Assembly: GCA_039583875.1 (NCBI GenBank)
Contig: CM077160.1
Coordinates: 110,561,530 to 110,625,529 of the forward strand
DNA length: 64,000 bases
Direction: 5' to 3'
Origin: Platanthera guangdongensis
Lineage: Eukaryota > Streptophyta > Magnoliopsida > Asparagales > Orchidaceae
Below are positions 32,332 to 41,945 of this stretch, piece by piece. Within the stretch, counting starts at the first letter, position 1. Every line of letters starts with the position of its first letter. The translations under genes and the position numbers were made by a program. The notes under the pieces were generated by a model. The model did not search any database. It was not told where the DNA came from and saw nothing but the letters and a program-made list of their open reading frames with translations.

Positions 32332-32498
32332 TTCTTTCTTTTCCTATTCTCTCCCTCTCTCTCCCTCTCTCTCTCCCATCCCCTTCTCTCTCCGCCCCTT
32401 TATCCTCTCCCTTCTGCCATCTCTCTCCTATTCTCTCCCACTCTCTCTCCTTCCCCTCTCTCTCCTCCCCTCTCTCTCCTCCCCCTCTCTCTCTCTCA
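32332..32498. repeat. CT-rich low-complexity tract
   Basis: CTCTCTCC-type polypyrimidine sequence; nothing coding. Confidence 0.9.
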
Positions 32499-32587
32499 TG
32501 TAGGGATATGATTTAATTTGATGAGGTCCAATAGTCAAAACTTAAAGTATGGTGTGTCTCAAGATATGTATATTGCTTTATATATAT

Positions 32588-33535
32588 AATAATACGAGTG
32601 CACGACACAGGGCTCCGCCCCTACGCCTGGCACGACAGTACCCGACCGGCGATGGCGGGCTTTGCCCGCAACGGCTCGATGCTCTCGGGCGGCTTTCGGC
32701 CGCATCTAGGAAATGGATGAGGACGAAACCCGACCGACGACGACGGGTTTCGCCCACCCATCAAAGCGGGTTTCGCCCGCAACATATACATATGAGTACT
32801 CAAAATGACCGTAAAAAATATAATAAATATTACAATTTTAATTTTGTAAAACAATATACGTTTTGACCTAAAAATATTAATTTTGACTTTAATAAAGTTG
32901 ATTGATTTAATGACATCACCTCGAAAACACCACTGATATGACTAATGACAACCTTCCTTGAATAGACCGCTGACATGCCTAATGACAACCTATCATAGTA
33001 GGTGCAAGAGTTCTACTAAAAAGTTGTCTTTGGTGAAACATTCAAAAATATCAACTATGCCCTCATTTTTATATTTTAATGACTTGACATATATTATAAT
33101 TTATTTCAAAAAAATTAAAATACAATATCCAATCAAGTAATTACACCATCAAACAATTAGAAGTAACAATGAAAATCCATTTAAATTCAAAAACTTTTTT
33201 TATTAGAGCTCCTACACCTACTATGATAGATTGTCATTAGACATGTCAGCGGTCTATTCAAGGTAGATTGTCATTAGACATATCAGTGATATTTTGAAGG
33301 TGATACATTAAATCAATCAACTTTATTAAGTCAAAATTAATATTTTTAGGTCAAAACGTATATTGTTTTACAAAATAAAAATTATAATATTTATGTGTAT
33401 TTTTTACGGTCATTTTGAGTACTCATATGTATATGTTGCGGGCGAAACCTGCCTTGATGGGGTGGGTGAAACCTGTCGTCGTCGGTCAGTACTGTCGCCC
33501 ATGGCCATAGAGGCGGAGCCCCGTGTCGGGCACTC

Positions 33536-33540
<5 letters not shown>
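32588..33540. repeat. Long inverted repeat (fold-back), about 335-420-bp arms
   Basis: The arm 32588-33010 pairs with 33206-33540 across a 195-bp loop. Matching landmarks are ACGAGTGC and GCACTCGT at the ends, GGGCTCCGCC / GGCGGAGCCC, CATATACATATGAGTACTCA, TTTTGACCTAAAAATATTAA, ACCGCTGACATG and CCTATCATAGTAGGTG. A piece of the same arm also lies at 32220-32325. The element has no ORF and abuts TA-rich sequence at both ends. It could be a large MITE or a fold-back transposon. Confidence 0.75.

Positions 33541-33606
<66 letters not shown>
33537..33606. repeat. (TA)n microsatellite
   Basis: Thirty-five TA units directly at the end of the long inverted repeat. Confidence 0.95.
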
Positions 33607-33607
<1 letters not shown>

Positions 33608-33693
33608 CATGTTCAAACGGGCTCCGTCCGTTCTCGATGCGTCGCAGCAGGCTTCGCCCACAACCAGGCGGGCTTCGCCCGCCCCCCCCTATT

Positions 33694-33841
33694 CAGGCAT
33701 TGAGTGCACACTCAACGCCTGGTCTGGCGTTCAGTGCCCACTCAACGCCTGCCCAGGCGTTGAGTGTGCACTCAAGGCCTGCCCAGTCGTTGAGTGTGCA
33801 CTCAACGCCAGCCCCTCCCCCAGGCGTTGAGTGTGCACTTA
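33694..33841. repeat. Tandem array of GGCGTTGAGTGTGCACTCAACGCC hairpins
   Basis: Four to five units of about 34 bp. Each unit is itself a near-perfect palindrome centred on GTGCAC, so the array can fold into a row of hairpins. Confidence 0.8.
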
Positions 33842-33917
33842 AGGAAAAATTTATTTGAATTTTTTAATAATTTAATTCATTATTTAAAATAAATAATAAA
33901 AATTTAAAAACGCCCCC

Positions 33918-34010
33918 TCCCTAGTTCGACGATCGTCGAACGGGTCAACCCGTTCGACGTTCGTCGAACGGGTAGTCGAACTCCGTCCGTTCGACGATCT
34001 CGGTCTAACG
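33918..34010. repeat. TTCGACGATCGTCGAAC palindromes
   Basis: CGTTCGACGATCGTCGAACG and CGTTCGACGTTCGTCGAACG follow each other closely. The TCGACGA core is the same as in the D/E retrotransposon arrays, although this is not an LTR. Confidence 0.75.
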
Positions 34011-34019
34011 GCCTCCACC

Positions 34020-34300
34020 AGCAGAGCCGCTGGCGGCCTGCCCGGCGCCCACCGGCCGGATCGCCGGCCTCCGGCGAACACGCCAGAGGTTGTCCGGCGG
34101 TCAGCGGGCAGGGCCACCACCGGCGGAGGCCCTGCCCGTGAGCCCTAAACTGGGGCTTAGGGCAGGGCCACCACCGGCGGTGGCCCTGCCCGCTCGCCTC
34201 CGGAAAACCCCCGACGGGTTCGCCGGAGACCGGCAAAACCCTCGGTGGGCGCCGGGCAGGCCGCCGGCAGTTCCGCCGCCGGCTGCGGGGTGAACCCGTG
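34020..34300. repeat. GC-rich inverted repeat with internal tandem duplication
   Basis: GCGGCCTGCCCGGCGCCCAC (from 34032) pairs with GTGGGCGCCGGGCAGGCCGC (to 34264). Between them GGGCAGGGCCACCACCGGCG occurs twice. There are open frames here but the composition and symmetry explain them; no protein is supported. Confidence 0.65.
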
Positions 34301-34324
34301 AAGGCAGTCACGTGAGGCAGAAAA

Positions 34325-34479
34325 GTGGTATCGAGAAATTTGGAGATGTGAACAGTGTTCAAAAGTGGGGATTTGGATATTGGCAGCCCTCCTCTCCTGA
34401 ATCCAACGAACAGAAATTGAAATTGATTGATCGGACGGTCCAGATTCATTCTGTGATGTGCCTCAATATATGCATATTG

Positions 34480-34480
<1 letters not shown>
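34325..34480. repeat. Conserved about 155-bp module, copy 1
   Basis: Shares GTGAACAGTGTT, GATATTGGCAG, CGGACGGTCCAGAT and TATATTGTTATATA-type sequence with 35535-35700. In both places it sits between a GC-rich hairpin and a TA tract, so it is part of a repeated composite element. Confidence 0.65.

Positions 34481-34556
<76 letters not shown>
34481..34556. repeat. (TA)n microsatellite
   Basis: Thirty-eight TA units. Confidence 0.95.
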
Positions 34557-34561
<5 letters not shown>

Positions 34562-34649
34562 CACACATATATATGCATACATATATATGTATACAAATAT
34601 GAGGGCATATACTGTGCGGACAAACATTAGGTGCGGGCGTACGGGCAAC

Positions 34650-34965
34650 TGATTTTGAGGGTTAAGATGATCTTAAAACGAAAAGTGATCAACATAAAAG
34701 TTGTAGGTCTCGGCGAGACGAACAACTTCCATGTTGATCACTTTTTGATTTGGAGCCTATGTGGACCTAGATTTGGGCCCCGAAATCGGGGGAGGCGGAA
34801 CTGGTACAGTAATCCTTTTCGCCGCCCCCGATTTCGGAGCCCAAATCGAGGTTCAAGAAAGCTTCAAATCAAAAAGTGGTCAACATGAAAGTTGTTCGTG
34901 TCGGCGAGATATACAACTTTCATGGTGATCACTTTTCGATTTGAGACCATCTTGACTCCCAAAAT
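34650..34965. repeat. Nested inverted repeats
   Basis: AAAAGTGATCAACATAAAAG pairs with TTCCATGTTGATCACTTTTT, and a second such pair lies at 34870-34940. Between the two pairs GCCCCGAAATCGGGGGAGGC faces GCCGCCCCCGATTTCGGAGC. The whole is a hairpin of hairpins with no ORF. Confidence 0.7.
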
Positions 34966-35016
34966 GGCTTACCCGTACAGCCCGTATATTATACTTGCCC
35001 GTATAATATATATACC

Positions 35017-35068
35017 CTACATATATATGTATACATATATATGTGTGTATATATATATATATATATAC
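35017..35068. repeat. TA/TG-rich microsatellite
   Basis: TATATATGTATACATATATA-type repeat opening the second composite unit. Confidence 0.85.
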
Positions 35069-35089
35069 ATGCTAGCATCTTCGGACGGG

Positions 35090-35360
35090 CTTCGCCCGTT
35101 CTCGATGCGTCGCTTCGGGCTTCGCCCGCAGTCAAGCGGGCTTCGCCCGCTTGACCCCTCGGCGGCTTCGCCCGCCCCCCGGCGAATTATAAAAGTATTT
35201 AAAGAATTTTAATTATTTTATTAATTATAAAACATGAAGCCCGTTCTCCATGCGTCGCTGCGGGCTTCGCCCGCTTGACCCCTCGGGGGCTTCGCCCGCC
35301 CCCCGGCGAATTATAAAAGTATTTAAAGAATTTTAATTATTTTATTAATTATAAAACATA
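35090..35360. repeat. Tandem duplication of about 125 bp
   Basis: The block GATGCGTCGC to ATTATAAAACAT, with CGGGCTTCGCCCGC hairpins and the AT-rich part GGCGAATTATAAAAGTATTT, occurs twice in direct order (about 35097-35234 and 35240-35358). Confidence 0.85.
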
Positions 35361-35446
35361 TTAATTATTTTATTTAAAAGCATTTTAATTATTAAATTAA
35401 TTATTAAATTTTAAAAAAAAGAAAAAAAAAAGAAACCAAAATTCCC

Positions 35447-35540
35447 AATCCCGTCGTTCCCTCCCGCCCCCTCACGGGCTCACACCCGCCGCCGGCGGCG
35501 GGGATGAGCCCGTGAGGGGGCGGGAGGGAACGACGGGATT
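35447..35540. repeat. Perfect 36-bp-stem hairpin
   Basis: Arm 35447-35482 (AATCCCGTCGTTCCCTCCCG onward) is the exact reverse complement of arm 35505-35540. The 22-base loop CACCCGCCGCCGGCGGCGGG(GA) can itself fold. Confidence 0.92.
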
Positions 35541-35700
35541 CAGGAATTTTGTGGAAGTGAACAGTGTTTTTTGGGGAGATTTTGATATTGGCAGGCCTTT
35601 GTTGAGATCCAATGGCCAGAAACAAATTTTTGAATATCGGACGGTCCAGATCTGTTTGATGGTGTGATTGGAGATATGTATATTGTATTATATAATAAAG
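35535..35700. repeat. Conserved about 155-bp module, copy 2
   Basis: Second copy of the 34325-34480 module: GTGAACAGTGTT, GATATTGGCAG, CGGACGGTCCAGAT. Confidence 0.65.
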
Positions 35701-35702
35701 AT

Positions 35703-35815
35703 GTGTGTGTATATATATATACATATATATACATATATATATATATACATATATATACATATATATATATACATATATATACATATATATACATATATAT
35801 ACATATATATATATC
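35703..35815. repeat. (TATATACA)n microsatellite
   Basis: ATATATATACATATATATAC-type repeat over 110 bp. Confidence 0.9.
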
Positions 35816-36149
35816 TACCACTATAAAGAAAGTATAAAACCCTTGAAATTTAAACTCATTGGTGTGATTTCAGCCATCAAATCTGACATGCTTTTTCATC
35901 AGCCATTTGATCGAATCACACCCTCTCTCTCACTTTTTTCCTAGGTGTCCTAAACCTAGGATCGGCGTCCTAAAGCTATGAAGCTATATAGGTTACTTCA
36001 AAAAAGATTCACCAAAGCTCACCCGCTAAACAAGTGATTTAAGAAGCGCAGCCCGCAAGCCCGCCCAGACAGTTTAGGAATATTAAGCACAGTCCGCCAC
36101 ATCCCGGAAGCAGGTCAGCCCGTTAGCCCGTCGGATTTCAGACAGTACT

Positions 36150-36290
36150 GTTGTAAAGCTCGCCGGGGGGTTCAAGCAGTTGAGTACTGTTGCAAAGCCC
36201 GCCGGGGGGCGGGCGATGCCCGCCGTCACCAGCCAAGTACTGTGGCGCGTGGCCATCGGGCCGGAGGCCCGTGCTTGAATTACAATTTCA
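36150..36290. repeat. GC-rich repeat related to 36606-36770
   Basis: GCCCGCCGGGGGGCGGGCGA and TGTGGCGCGTGGCCATCGGG recur in the tandem block at 36606-36770. Non-coding. Confidence 0.6.
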
Positions 36291-36410
36291 AGTATTGAAT
36301 GTGCTTTCCGTAATATATACTAGAAAGTATAACTTTATCCCACAACGTGGGACTAAATTTTAGGAAGACTTTATTATAAATTTTTAAAAAAAGCAAAAAG
36401 TGGCGCGCCA

Positions 36411-36470
36411 GGTGAGGCTCGATCCGCCGACCGCAATGATACGTTAATGTTCTAATCTATGCTCCGTTGA
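36411..36470 (-). pseudogene. tRNA-like sequence, possible SINE head
   Basis: On the minus strand AGCATAGATTAGAACA resembles an A box, and GGTCGGCGGATCGAGCC resembles a variable loop plus B box (GGTTCGAxxCC with one change). The spacing is tRNA-like. No poly-A tail was identified. Confidence 0.4.
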
Positions 36471-36605
36471 TATATGTACTAATAAATTTTTTTTATTAAG
36501 TTAAATACCTTATTTTTTTGTACACGCATTTAGAAATACCTTTTTTGTTTCCTTTAAGTTAAATAATTTTTTTTATTTGTATTAATATTATTTATAATCG
36601 TTGGG

Positions 36606-36770
36606 GCCGGCGAAGCCCGCCGTCGCCAGCGGCGGGCGAAGCCCGCCAGGGGTGGGGCCGGGTACTGTGGCGCGTGGCCATCGGCGGGCGAATCCCACCG
36701 TTGCCGGCGGCGGGCGAAGCCCGCCGGGGGTGGGGCCGGGTACTGTGGCTCGTGGCTATCGGGCGGAGGC
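36606..36770. repeat. Tandem duplication of about 80 bp, GC-rich hairpins
   Basis: GGCGGGCGAAGCCCGCC(A/G)GG followed by GGTGGGGCCGGGTACTGTGG occurs twice. The block ends GGCGGAGGCCCGTGCCTGTC before a TA tract, like the end of the 33480-33540 arm. Confidence 0.8.
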
Positions 36771-36784
36771 CCGTGCCTGTCACT

Positions 36785-36792
<8 letters not shown>

Positions 36793-36839
<47 letters not shown>
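36793..36839. repeat. (TA)n microsatellite
   Basis: Twenty-three TA units following CACTCGTGTGTG. Confidence 0.95.
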
Positions 36840-36840
<1 letters not shown>

Positions 36841-36842
<2 letters not shown>

Positions 36843-37206
36843 ATTCTTCTTACTTAACGAGAAGCACTTGAACATGTCTTCCAAAGCATCTCTAAGCTTC
36901 TCATAATGAGAAGCACTTGGACTTGTTGACCTGGGTAGGACCATTTGAGATTCCGTGGACTGCAGGCTTGAACACTGTGGGCCGTCCGATTGAAGCATGC
37001 CAATGTGGGGGTGTTTCCATTCCGGATCTGTGTTTATATAATACAATATATAATAATAATAATAATATACCCATGAATATTTCATTGGATTTGTTGGAGA
37101 TGACGTACTCATATATACACACTCAAGTGTATGAGTGCTCCCATGCCTCACACAACAGTATCTGGGCTGCGATTTCAAGCTTAGCTCAAATCTGGATGGT
37201 GGCGCC
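36841..37206. other. Unclassified spacer
   Basis: About 365 bp with a short AGAAGCACTTG(A/G)AC direct repeat and TATA-rich parts. I see no gene or known repeat. It ends at the outer boundary of the C2 LTR. Confidence 0.5.
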
Positions 37207-37437
37207 TGTTGAAAATCTTACAAACTGATCAACTGATAGTTCTGGTATCAAGCAAACGCTTCGAGTGCTATCAAGCCAGTGGCGGATCCAGGAATTTTGC
37301 AATGGGGGGGGGGGGGGGGGGGGCACAATTTTTTTTTAAATGAAACAACAAGATAATGTAAAATTTTTGACATTGCAAATTCATACAAAACTACATTTAA
37401 TTCACCACATCAGAAAATACAAAATTACACAAGAAAA

Positions 37438-39891
37438 TTACATTTGTCCACGACGAGTCCTCATTTTTTGAAAACGATCGATAACATTATCGTCACGAAC
37501 TTTCAAAAATGCATCTCTCTCAATAAAAGTAACTAGACAATCATTCAACATTTGATCGCCCATACTGTTGCGCAACTTGTTTTTGACGTAGTTCATGCCC
37601 GAGAACACTCTTTCTACACTTGCAGTAGCCACTGGAAGAATTAATGCAAACTTCAAAAGCTTGTAGATCGGTTGATAAGCAATATGTTTACCAGTTTCAA
37701 CAAGCTTCGTAGAGAGATGACCAAGATCCTTCAAATCAAAAAATCTTTCATCGCTTCTCATGTCGGCAATGAAGTTGTCGAGCTGAAAATCTAAATTAAA
37801 CATCTCCAAACTTGAAAAATCATTAGGATAAAACTCAGCAAGTCTTATCACTTTTTGCTTGTCAAAACTATCAAACGAGTTAATTGGATTTAAGCAAGCC
37901 ATACAATGAAGCAACTCCATGCTCACTTCATCAAACTGATTGTTAAGCTCCTGTAGTTGTAGATCGACGACTTTTAAGAATATTTGTACTCGATAATGAT
38001 GCAAATTTGTGTATTCTTCAACAAACCGTCTTGATCTTCCTCGAGATATATACTGATCATCCATATTGGGAATATGAATCTTATGTTTGCCGCAAAAAAG
38101 CAAGATCTTATTTAATAATGTGTCCCATCCATCATCTCTTAAGCTTTGCAACTGTTTTTTTGTCAAATTAACAAAAGGCATTGCATTAACAATGTCTTGA
38201 TCCTTTCTTTGAAGAGCTAGATTTAACTCATGAGTGTACCCAAATATAGTGGTCATTACGTGAAGCATTAACACAAAGTCAAATGATTCCAATGCAAACA
38301 ACACACCTTGTGCCTTCACTCGATCATTTGCTTTACTCTTCCCAATTGTGAAAAGTGTAGCGACCATATCTGGATATAATGAAATAATATGCATTAATGT
38401 TCTGTGATGTGATCCCCAACGAGTGTCTCCAGGCCGACTCAAACGAAGCTCTTGATTCAAACCTGATCCAGTTTTCAATTCACCATCTTCTAGTGCTCTG
38501 ACAACCTTTTGAACTTGACTTTCTCTAAGCATTTCATGTCGCTTACAAGACACTCCAATCACATTTAATAAAGTTGCAATTGCTTCAAAAAACCATTGGC
38601 AGTCATCATTAATCTTAGCAACCGCAACTTGTGTTAACTGAAGTTGATGAGCAAAACAATGAATGTAGTATGCACATGGATTTTCCCTCAAAATTAAACT
38701 TTTAAGACCATTTATCTCACCACTCATATTACTTGCCCCATCATATCCTTGCCCACGAATTTTAGATAAGTTCAATGAATGCTCCATTAGCAAAGATTCA
38801 ATTCCAGATTTAAGTGACAATGCAGTTGTCTCCTGAACATGCACAATACCAAGAAATCGCTCTATTAACCTTCCTTTTTTGTCCACATAACGCAAACAAA
38901 GAGCCAGTTGCTCTCTATGTGACACATCACTAGATTCATTAGCTAGAATAGAAAAGTAACCATCATCAAGCTCTTGCATAATAATCTGGGTTGTTTCCTT
39001 TGCGCAAACATTAATTATATCTTTTTGGATTGATGGAGCAATCAACTGGTTGTTTTTCGGGGCATTTTTTAAGACATGTTTACCAATTTTTTCATCAATA
39101 TCCGCCAGCCACTGCAGGAGTTCAAGAAAATTTCCCTTGTTAAGTGAATCTTGGCTCTCATCATGACCACGCATGGACAAACCTTGACGCAGGAGAAATC
39201 TTAAGCATTTCAGAGAAGCAACTAAGCGTGTTTTATACTCACACTTACTAGCGTCCGATTGTTTATCAAGAGCAACAATGATAGACTTCTTCGGTTCTTT
39301 TAGAGCTTGAAATTTTTGTAATGCTAGCTGATGAGCACTATTAATCTTTCCTACATGTTTTTGGAATCCTTCAGGTTTGTTCCATGACTTATATCCTCCA
39401 CCAGTGACAAAAGCATCACCCCCAACAGCAGTAGTTGCAGCATCATTCTTGAACAAGTAACACACAAAACAAAATGCAGCATCCTTTGCAACACTATACT
39501 CAAGCCAATCATACATATCAAACCAAGCAGCAACAAACCGACGATCCCGATCTCCCATTTTTCTCTGAGGAAAAGAATAACCTTTTGGTTGGCATGAACC
39601 TCTTAATATATATGTTTTCCTCACCGCCTCTTGATCCTTTAACGGAAAGGTAGATATACTTTTTCTTAAACCTGGATCATGTGGAAGCAACTCCACATCA
39701 TATTCACAACCAACAACAATATCTTGAGTTGGCACAGGGGACACGTTTATAATATCTTCGGATGGAGAAGGGGCAATCTCCTCATTTTCACTCTCATGCG
39801 GTGATGGCAAATGAGACTCTTTAGATTTTAACTTCTTCTGAAACATAGACACGATGAGACTAGTTCTCTTCTTTGAACCCTCCATTTTCAC
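37438..39891 (-). CDS. hAT transposase, TTF-type zinc finger/hAT dimerisation family, 817 aa
   Basis: Cuts and pastes the element in the nucleus. Uninterrupted from ATG at 39889-39891 to stop at 37438-37440. Residues 1-60 are charged and poorly ordered. About 95-190 is a TTF-type zinc-finger region (FCFVCYLF, Cys141 and Cys144; His near 179 and 187). The RNase H-like core follows with ANESSDVSHREQLALCLRYV (317-336), GQGYDGASNM (380-389), HCFAHQLQL (411-419) and GDTRWGSH (488-495). The C-terminal hAT dimerisation region is LPVATASVERVFSGMNYVKN (752-771). Glu759 fits the third catalytic acid. The usual DES block reads NES at 318-320, so the first Asp may be Asn; Asp322 is kept. Whether this kills activity is not certain. 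Length is normal for the group. The start could also be Met3, two codons in. Confidence 0.92.
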   Translation of the reverse strand: MKMEGSKKRTSLIVSMFQKKLKSKESHLPSPHESENEEIAPSPSEDIINVSPVPTQDIVVGCEYDVELLPHDPGLRKSISTFPLKDQEAVRKTYILRGSCQPKGYSFPQRKMGDRDRRFVAAWFDMYDWLEYSVAKDAAFCFVCYLFKNDAATTAVGGDAFVTGGGYKSWNKPEGFQKHVGKINSAHQLALQKFQALKEPKKSIIVALDKQSDASKCEYKTRLVASLKCLRFLLRQGLSMRGHDESQDSLNKGNFLELLQWLADIDEKIGKHVLKNAPKNNQLIAPSIQKDIINVCAKETTQIIMQELDDGYFSILANESSDVSHREQLALCLRYVDKKGRLIERFLGIVHVQETTALSLKSGIESLLMEHSLNLSKIRGQGYDGASNMSGEINGLKSLILRENPCAYYIHCFAHQLQLTQVAVAKINDDCQWFFEAIATLLNVIGVSCKRHEMLRESQVQKVVRALEDGELKTGSGLNQELRLSRPGDTRWGSHHRTLMHIISLYPDMVATLFTIGKSKANDRVKAQGVLFALESFDFVLMLHVMTTIFGYTHELNLALQRKDQDIVNAMPFVNLTKKQLQSLRDDGWDTLLNKILLFCGKHKIHIPNMDDQYISRGRSRRFVEEYTNLHHYRVQIFLKVVDLQLQELNNQFDEVSMELLHCMACLNPINSFDSFDKQKVIRLAEFYPNDFSSLEMFNLDFQLDNFIADMRSDERFFDLKDLGHLSTKLVETGKHIAYQPIYKLLKFALILPVATASVERVFSGMNYVKNKLRNSMGDQMLNDCLVTFIERDAFLKVRDDNVIDRFQKMRTRRGQM

Positions 39892-41340
39892 TTCTAGATC
39901 AAGTTATAGAATAACATTAAAATTTTGCAAGATTATCGAATAAAAGGGTATAACAAAAATCTATATACTCTGCTTGACCCTCTACCGGTCAATACTACGG
40001 AGTATCCCTAAAAACATTCATCACAGAGTCTACCATGCTTTGCTTAGCCACTAGTTGACTAATACCTCAAAGCACACCTAAAATATATAACAAATAAATA
40101 CAAAATAAGATATAAATGATGGGAGTTACCTTTAGAGGAGAAGCGAGAAGTAGAAATGCTGGAACACGAGGTCTCTCCCACTAGAACAAATCAATGAAAA
40201 TGGAGTAATCAGCAGAAATCATGATTATTTTCAATTCCTTGATCATATAATTAAGAGGATATAAAGGGATGTATTCATTTCAACATCTTCAAAGTTACAT
40301 TATGCATATTTAGCAGAAAAAACTTATATATATTGATAAGAAAAGTAGATTCTATAGCGCATATTTACATTTATGTTGCTTTCCTTTGAAATATCACAGT
40401 CAGCAATTTTATCTACCATAGATACTGATTTCACTGTCTTGCATGGTTGTTTCATGTTTGGTATTGGTACTTTCAGGATGTTGGTTGGAAAGAAGAGTAA
40501 ATTTGACTGTAGTCACATGACTATAAATATATAAATTTGTTATTTTTGTTATTTTGTGATATGGAGCACAAGATGGAAATATTATATGAGAGCCTACTTT
40601 TGCCATGAAATATGTTTAATATATAAACCCTCTTATTTTAAGTTTCAAGAGAATGAAGTAAGCATGCCTTTTTAGAAGAAACAGCCTCCTAGGGGAAGAG
40701 AATAACATCATAATTGAATCCAAAACAGATGTTATCCTTAGATTTTAGTGCTCTCATTAAACTAACAAACTCATTATATTCTTCACCAGTAAGTTTTCTT
40801 GCATCTATGTTAATACAATAAGACCAAGTAGGAAACTATGTATGGTAAATGATAGAAATGGTAAATGTAGTGCTTCACTTTTCAAGAAACTTCAAAAAAT
40901 TTAGCCTAGCTCAACCAAATTAATGAGATTTAAATCAACAAAACAGCTAAACATAATAAGTTTTGGATACAGGCTCATGATGAACATAGACACATTCAGT
41001 ACATTAGGACTCAAACAATTTCTCCTGCAACAAGGAACTAAGAGAAACCGGAAAGTAATTTGGGTCTAAATTCATTGCTTGTATTTACAGAACAATTTAA
41101 AAGAACATGAAACTTATCAAATAGAAAACAATTATATTTATTGAGTCATTTGAATGTAGTTAGATCTAGCATAAGAAATTCTTATAGACATTCTTGAGCT
41201 CAGAGGAAGGAATAAAAACAATGGCCACATGTAGTTGAAAGAGAGAAACGATCTGGGGGCGAAGGAGGACGGAACATGGGTGATTTAGGGCAGAGATCTG
41301 GAACCTACAGGATTTGGCGGATATATTAAAAGAAAAACAA
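39892..41340 (-). other. 5' non-coding part of the hAT element
   Basis: AT-rich, about 1.45 kb, no long frame. It may hold the promoter and an untranslated first exon of the transposase; I could not fix splice sites. Confidence 0.5.
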
Positions 41341-41433
41341 CAATTAAACCTACAGGATTCCTGGACTGAAATTTGTCAAACAGAGAAAAACAACAATTAA
41401 ACCTACAGGATTCTTATCCAGAAATGTGTACTG

Positions 41434-41496
41434 ATTTCTGGACTGAAATTTCAGTCCAGAAATCTGATTTCTGGACTGAAATTTCAGTCCAGAAAT
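41434..41496. repeat. Two tandem 30-bp perfect palindromes in the hAT 5' region
   Basis: ATTTCTGGACTGAAATTTCA followed by GTCCAGAAAT occurs at 41434-41463 and again at 41467-41496, 33 bp apart. Each is a perfect inverted repeat. hAT transposases often bind subterminal repeats, so this may be a binding site (inference). Confidence 0.85.
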
Positions 41497-41689
41497 AGTG
41501 GATCTAAATATGCAAACAGTCAAACAGAGAGATTTTGTACAAGAACAACTTACCCAAGAGGAGAAGAAATCCGCTTCTTTCAAAGAGAAGAAAAGTTGAA
41601 TCTCGCTGTTGGGAAGGGAAAAGGGCTGGTGCAAGTGTGCAACAGAGGGATAACCTGAAACAGACTGTTGATGAGAAGAAGAAGAAAAA

Positions 41690-41945
41690 GAAGATAACAG
41701 CGATCGGCGATCTGTGCCAGGTAGCCGAACGGGAATGGCGATTTGCGAAGAAGAAGAAGAAGATACCACTATACCAGCGATCGGCGATCTACGCCAGGTA
41801 GCCGCAAGGGAATGGCGATTTGCGCCTGGCACGGGAGCAGCTACGACACGCGATCGGCGATCTACGCCACTGCGCCAGGTACCCACACGGGAATGGCGAT
41901 TTGCGCCTGGCACGGGAGCAGCTAGGGCACGGTCGGACGGGAATG
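41690..41945. repeat. Subterminal repeats of the hAT element
   Basis: GCGATCGGCGATCT(A/G)(C/T)GCCA and GGGAATGGCGATTTGCG recur three times each at roughly 70-90 bp. They explain the long minus-strand frame across 41350-42024. Confidence 0.75.

Noticed and set aside
33884..34449. Pro/Arg/Gly-rich frames on both strands
   Set aside because: GC-rich inverted and tandem repeats; no domain and no codon bias of a gene.
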